DNA from: Breviolum minutum Mf 1.05b.01
Lineage: Eukaryota; Sar; Dinophyceae; Suessiales; Symbiodiniaceae
NCBI GenBank assembly: GCA_000507305.1
Contig: DF239106.1
Location: forward strand, 191,067-255,066
Direction: 5' to 3'
Length of the DNA: 64,000 nt
The notes beneath the pieces are model-generated. The model saw only the letters and a list, made by a program, of their open reading frames with translations. It was not told the DNA's origin and ran no database searches. The translations under genes were made by a program, and so were the position numbers. Positions 59,235-64,000 of this stretch are shown here, in pieces (positions within the stretch are counted from its first letter, which is position 1; every line of letters starts with the position of its first letter).

Positions 59235-59783
59235 TGTTAGTATTACTGGATTGTAATACTAGGTGACTAGGTATATCGTTTATCACTTATCCTACCATTT
59301 ATGTTGAATTTCATACATCCTTTCTGTGTTTTTATTCACAGATTTTTTTCTGAAGCCATCAATAGTATTAGTTCCAGGGAGAGTCTGAGCAAGACTCATT
59401 CTTACTTATCTTACTTTGCCCAGATTTCATCAGCTTGAGAAAAGGACTTTTTCACCCAAAAATAGTGGGGATTTGACGGCACCAAGGCCACCTCTCCCCA
59501 GCAAATAAGGCCAAAATTAAGGCATCATCGTGGTTTTTTCTCCCCTTAAGACCTTATTTCCTGAGGGGGTGGCATTGGGGGTGCAAAATGAAGAGGAATC
59601 CGTGATTGCAGCAACTAAATGCTAATAGGCATTCGGCCCGAAGAGAGCCTCTCGCCTGACTTACGGTGTTCCCATGGAGTGAAAACAGATTGCGATCTTT
59701 TGGAGTGATCTTAGTCTTATCATCCATCTCTTCTATCGCATTTCTCTTACTGTTTGAGTCTTATCTCAACCAGTGTTTTAACA
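59235..59783 (+). mobile_element. probable 5' LTR of the copia-like element
   Basis: The right edge is well placed: ...TTTTAACA at 59783, one base before a tRNA-like primer site. Because copia LTRs usually begin TG and end CA, TGTTAGTATTAC at 59235 is a candidate start. The 3' LTR lies outside the window, so the left edge cannot be verified and the length (about 549 bp) is a guess. Confidence 0.4.
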
Positions 59784-59784
59784 C

Positions 59785-59803
59785 TGGTAGCGGAGCCCGG
59801 TTC
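59785..59803 (+). other. tRNA primer-binding site of the copia-like element
   Basis: TGGTAGCGGAGCCCGGTTC begins with TGG, the complement of the tRNA CCA end. Its complement reads like a tRNA acceptor plus T-arm 3' strand. It sits one base after the LTR and 34 bp before the Gag ATG. Similarity to the plant initiator-Met site (TGGTATCAGAGC) suggests initiator tRNA, which is inference. Confidence 0.65.
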
Positions 59804-59836
59804 CTTCCAGGCCCGCTTGTGTAGCTCTCCATCCAA

Positions 59837-61543
59837 ATGCTCTCTGGAAAGGAAGTTGAAAGATTGGGGATCAATCCAAAGCTTCCCACTTGGGATGGTT
59901 CTTGGAGTGGATGGGCCTCTTACAAGCTTCAGGTTGAATTAGAACTGGATGGCACCCACAAGGACGACAAGGTTACGTTGGGTCCTCGTTTGGTGAGGAA
60001 CCTGACCGGTCGTGCCTGGGAGTCAGTTACTGAAATCGACCGTGCGAAGCTAAAGCAGGAAACAGGTGTCGGTTACATGCTTGAATTTCTGGAATCAAAA
60101 AGGGGAAAACCCAAGGTTGACTTACTTGGAGATGCCCTTAGCCAGTACTTTCAGCAGAGTTCAGTGTTCAGGAAAGATGGTGAAACCTGGGGTGACTACG
60201 AGGCCAGACATGACCACCTGGTTCGTGACGTGAGTAAAGCCCTAAAGGACACTGGATCCTCGGCAACCATTCCTAGTGAGATCTTTGGTTGGTTCCTTTT
60301 GAATCAGTTCCTGAAGCTTGAGCCCTCAGATATTGCCACGGTCAAGTCAGTGGCAAATGGCTACAAGCTTGAAGATGTGGCTACTGCCATGAGGAAGCTT
60401 TGGGGTGGAGACAGCTTGGCCTTGAAAGACCAAGAGCGCAAGCGGGGAAAGAGCCTTGGAAAGATTATGGTGAATGAGCCCTACGAGGAACCCACAGTTT
60501 GGAACAATACTGAGGAGAATGACTCCTCTCCTGAGGCTGATGAAGCTAGCCTTGAGGAAGGCCAGGCCATTTTTGAAGCTGCTTGTGAGGCTTTGGCTGA
60601 AAATCCAGAAGACCCAGAGTGCTTTGCAAACTTCCAGGAAGTTCGAAAGCTACGGTACTCTGAAGCTCGAAAGGCTTTGGACAAGGCCAGAACCAGTCGA
60701 GGTTTTTACCCTTCAGCCAAGAGATCCTCAGACACTGGCAGGCCTAGCCGTGGACCTCCTCCTTTCAACGGCCACTGTGTGCGATGTGGCAAGTTTGGCC
60801 ACAAAGCAGCCTTTTGCCGCCAAGGGCCAGCATCGAGTTCAAAGTCAACAGCCAATGCCTCCGTTGGGTTTGTGGGATGGACTACAATGAACCCTCAGCC
60901 GGTCCTAGTTGTTCCAGAAGTGAATGAAGTACCAGCGACTGTCTTGGTGAATTTTCCATCTTCGGTTTCAACAATTGACAATGGTGTTGGGAATCTCATT
61001 GCCAGTGCTGCACCCGATGTGGTCCACTGCAAGGCAGTCATAGACTGTGGGGCCTCTGAATCCATCGTTGGAGATCTTCGCCTTCAGGACTACTATGAGG
61101 AATTGATGAACCTTGGATTTGACCCAGAAGCCGAGATTTCCGTGGATCGGAGCATCAACAAGAGCTTCACTTTCGGAAACTCACAGACTGATCGTGCTTT
61201 GGGACTTGCTCAGTTGACAGCAGGTCTTGTGGGAAAGGAGCAACAGGTAGAAGCACATGTGGTTCCAGGTAACACTCCGTTGCTTCTGAGCTCCCGCTGG
61301 TTGTACGACCAAGAAGCAGTGATCAATTTCAAGACGGGCAAAGCCCTGTTTCCGAAACTTTCGTCAGAAGTTATCCAGTTAGAACGGTCCCCTAACTACC
61401 ATTTGTTGATGCCTCTCTTGGCTTTTGGTGGGAATAGTGAACTTTTGAAAGGTCTCTTCGTTAAGACCGACTCAAGTGATGTCCCTTTGTTGGAGCTCTC
61501 TGAGGCCACTCATCAGAGCACCGTATCAGGCGAGAACGAATAG
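59837..61543 (+). CDS. Ty1/copia-like Gag and aspartic protease
   Basis: 568 codons from ATG to an in-frame TAG. The N-terminal third is a copia-type Gag capsid region (WSGWASYKLQVELELDG near residues 27-43; TWGDYEARHDHLVRDV further on). An acidic linker is followed by a zinc knuckle CX2CX4HX4C at C314, C317, H322 and C327 (HCVRCGKFGHKAAFC) that binds RNA. The protease active site is AVIDCGASESIVG, with D403 and DCG in place of the usual DTG/DSG. The gene assembles particles and cleaves the polyprotein. The start ATG is the first after the primer site. The next ORF continues in the same frame after one stop codon. Confidence 0.88.
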   Translation: MLSGKEVERLGINPKLPTWDGSWSGWASYKLQVELELDGTHKDDKVTLGPRLVRNLTGRAWESVTEIDRAKLKQETGVGYMLEFLESKRGKPKVDLLGDALSQYFQQSSVFRKDGETWGDYEARHDHLVRDVSKALKDTGSSATIPSEIFGWFLLNQFLKLEPSDIATVKSVANGYKLEDVATAMRKLWGGDSLALKDQERKRGKSLGKIMVNEPYEEPTVWNNTEENDSSPEADEASLEEGQAIFEAACEALAENPEDPECFANFQEVRKLRYSEARKALDKARTSRGFYPSAKRSSDTGRPSRGPPPFNGHCVRCGKFGHKAAFCRQGPASSSKSTANASVGFVGWTTMNPQPVLVVPEVNEVPATVLVNFPSSVSTIDNGVGNLIASAAPDVVHCKAVIDCGASESIVGDLRLQDYYEELMNLGFDPEAEISVDRSINKSFTFGNSQTDRALGLAQLTAGLVGKEQQVEAHVVPGNTPLLLSSRWLYDQEAVINFKTGKALFPKLSSEVIQLERSPNYHLLMPLLAFGGNSELLKGLFVKTDSSDVPLLELSEATHQSTVSGENE

Positions 61544-64000
61544 GGACAACTCCACCAGTCCGTGATGTCGGCTCACGAGCTGAGTGGTTCAGTGGCAAAT
61601 AATTCGAATGCACATCCAGCGGTAGATTCCGTAGATTCCAGTGCAGTCCCGGGAAGAGACTTTAGTACGGAAGATGACGGATTTTGTTTGCCCTGTGATG
61701 TTGTGTTTCTGGCCGATGTGCAAGGTAAAGTTCTGAAGGAACAACAGGAAAGTTTTGAAAAACAAACCATGGAAAATTTTGACGCTCTTACACACTCTCG
61801 TGTTGATCTCATTGAAGTCTGTGCTCCTTGGGATTCTCCGTTGGCTGAAGCCGTGGAACGGTTGGGTGGACGGGCCTTTCGTCTGGGCGTGCACAATGGG
61901 TTTGATCTCTCCACTCGGGCTGGATTTCTGAAAGCTGCACACCTGATACGTACAGTACGTCCACGATACGTGCACTTTGCTCCACCTTGTTTCCCCTTTT
62001 CAATCATGCAGAATGCAAATCAACGAACTGAGGAACAACGACAAAGTTTGGAAGCTAAGGTTGAACATGGTCGTAAGATTCTGAAGAATGGGTGCAAGCT
62101 TCTGGAAATCCAGCTGCAGGAGATCGGACTTTCGGGAGGTTTTGCTTCATCCCATGAAGATCACCAGGGGGGATTTGAACAACCTTTAAGGGCAAGATCT
62201 TGGCAAGAACCAGAAGTCCGTAAAATTGCTCGGCTGTGTGGTGGTAGATTTCGGGTGGATGGTTGTAGACATGGTATGGTGAACAAGTTTGGGAAAACGA
62301 TCCTCAAATCTTTTGGTTGGATGTCATCTAGTCCTGAGGTTCGCCATGTTTTGCAAAAGAAGTGTAATCATCCTCCCCATTCACATCAACCCATTGAAGG
62401 TGACCATACAGCCCGATCTGCGACTTATCCTCCTCTGTTGTGTAAACGATTTGCTGAAGCTATCATGAAGGAAAGAACTTCCTTTGTTCAACTTAATCAG
62501 CAGTGTTGCAGTCTTGAAAAGATTTTTGCAAATGAAGGTGACAATGTTGAATTTGAAGATCATCAGCTGCCTTCACTTGAGGAACTCCCTGGTGATGAGG
62601 TGGATCAACAACCACCAGCGGATGAACCCCCCTTAGGTGACGAGGATGATAACCCAGTGCTGAATCCCCTAAATTCAGAGAACCAGGAACTTCTTCGAAA
62701 GATCCGTGTGGTGCACAACAATTTAGGTCATCCTTGTCAAGCTACTCTGCTGAGAATGCTTCGAGACGCCAAGGCGCCTGCTAAGGTCATTCAATTGGCC
62801 CAAACCTTTGAGTGCGATGTTTGCCGTCAGCGCGGCCGGAAGGCCGCTGTAAGACCTTCTCGTGTGCCTTCTGTGACTGAGGTTTGGGATACTGTAAGTG
62901 TTGACACCTTTTGGTGGCATTCCCCACACAAAGATTCTAACGGACAACCTCTTGAACATTGTGTTGGTGTTTCCTTCTTTGATGAGGCCAGTGATTTTCA
63001 TGTTTGTGCCATTGTTCGAAAAGGGAAAGGACCTCAAAAATCGATCACAGGAGAAGAGTTCAGAAAGGCGATGACGGAAAACTGGCTTAGGACCTTGCCA
63101 AAACCCCTTAACTTAAGATACGACCCCGAAGGTTTCTTTAGGGGACAACATCTTATTCAGTGGATTGAAGGACTTGGCATTAGAATCCAGGCCATTGCCG
63201 GGGAGGCACCTTGGCAGAACGGGAAACATTCGAGGCATCTAGAGACGGTAAAAGAAAACCTTTCTCTTCTTTCTACTGAGTTAGGCCCAACTGTGGAACT
63301 TGAACAGATCCTCGACTTGACAATTTCCGCGAAAAACGAGTGTCATGCGGTTCGAGGGTACAGTCCCAATCAATGGGCTTTTGGACAAAATCCCCAGAGA
63401 CTTGAATCTTTTCTTCAAAGTGACGATCAACTGACGATTCAGTCTTCTCGAATGCATGATTTTGAGTTTGAAGAACTTCTTCAACGGAGAAATAAAGCCA
63501 GAATGATTTTCATGGAAAGAGATGCACGAAGGAGAGTTCAAAGAGCTTCTTTATATCGTAGTAGGCGAGATCAGGAATTTTCGATTGGTCAGCTTGTTTA
63601 TTTCTTTCGACGGGGTAGGGGACATGGAAAAAGGTATGAAAGTCGTTGGTTTGGTCCTGGGAAGGTTGTTTGTGTTGAAAAACAAGGTATTTCTTCTGAA
63701 GATGGTGGTCTTACTGATGGTAGTATCATTTGGATTGCTCATGGAACTACTTTATACCGTTGTGCCCCTGAACAGTTAAGACTTGTTACTCATGATGTTC
63801 ACAGATTGCATGATTTGTTTGGTAGAAGCCGAAATCCAAGTGAAATCCTTCAAGAAGCCCGGAACAGCCAGAGATACCACGATATCTCCAATGAGGTCAG
63901 AGACATGTCACCTGAGGATGATATTCATGAAGAAGACCCTGACGAAACGACCGAACTACTCAGGCTCTCAGGACCTCACGAGATAGCCGGCCCTGCCCGC
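61544..64000 (+). CDS. Ty1/copia-like Pol: linker region and integrase, continues beyond the window
   Basis: Open for 819 codons from the TAG at 61541-61543 to the window edge, in the same frame as Gag-protease; the first ATG is at 61565. The first 380 residues (to about 62700) match no domain I know. Then come the integrase zinc site HNNLGH plus FECDVC (HX4H, CX2C, at 62714-62824), and the catalytic core with Asp in VSVDTFWW (62903) and Asp in RYDPEGFF (63122). The expected Glu 36 residues later is Ser (63230, in NGKHSRHLE). A C-terminal module WFGPGKVV and TTLYRCAPEQLR follows (63640-63780). Reverse transcriptase and RNase H should lie downstream of the window. Confidence 0.85.

Noticed and set aside
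60474..60890. 138-codon ORF inside Gag
   Set aside because: It is an alternative frame of the Gag-protease gene; the zinc knuckle is in the main frame.

Overview
The window looks like nuclear DNA of a dinoflagellate. The best evidence is a 16-base exact match to the conserved dinoflagellate spliced leader (DinoSL) at 40565-40580, placed directly upstream of a GC-rich coding-like block, the signature of an mRNA copied back into the genome. Supporting this are very low gene density, long (TTG)n-type microsatellites, Ty1/copia and LINE retroelement protein fragments, and short exon-like islands with AG|G acceptors. The genus cannot be fixed from the sequence; a Suessiales or Symbiodiniaceae-like genome is an inference.

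Layout. 0.6-19.2 kb: mostly intron-like DNA full of short foldback repeats. Small islands on the minus strand have splice-like borders and compatible reading phases; they may be one long, intron-rich gene. A LINE RNase H fragment (9028-10437, minus) lies inside it. 20.9-22.7 kb: two plus-strand islands that together read like the two halves of a Mei2-type RRM. 25.0-28.7 kb: a two-block retroelement-like locus with an unrecognised ORF carrying one frameshift, then a zinc-finger plus RNase H block. 28.7-40.4 kb: repeats, a 126-bp tandem array and microsatellites. 40.5-41.8 kb: the DinoSL-tagged retrogene followed by about 700 bp of compound microsatellite containing one N. 42.2-43.3 kb: half of a LINE reverse transcriptase. 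43.3-57.7 kb: repeats plus a few exon-like islands. 57.7-58.3 kb: a LINE endonuclease fragment. 59.2-64.0 kb: the 5' part of a Ty1/copia-like element (probable LTR, tRNA primer site, Gag-protease ORF, an in-frame TAG, then an integrase ORF still open at the window edge).

The most distinctive content is not protein coding. At least nine families of 60-200 bp foldback elements are scattered through the window. One family (here called A) has CTAG termini, and its four copies with intact ends on both sides each sit between a different perfect 4-bp direct duplication, so it has moved as a non-autonomous DNA element. Several LINE fragments end exactly at copies of these foldbacks. No tRNA, rRNA, CRISPR or bacterial-type operon was seen. 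Family names A-J are labels used only in this report.
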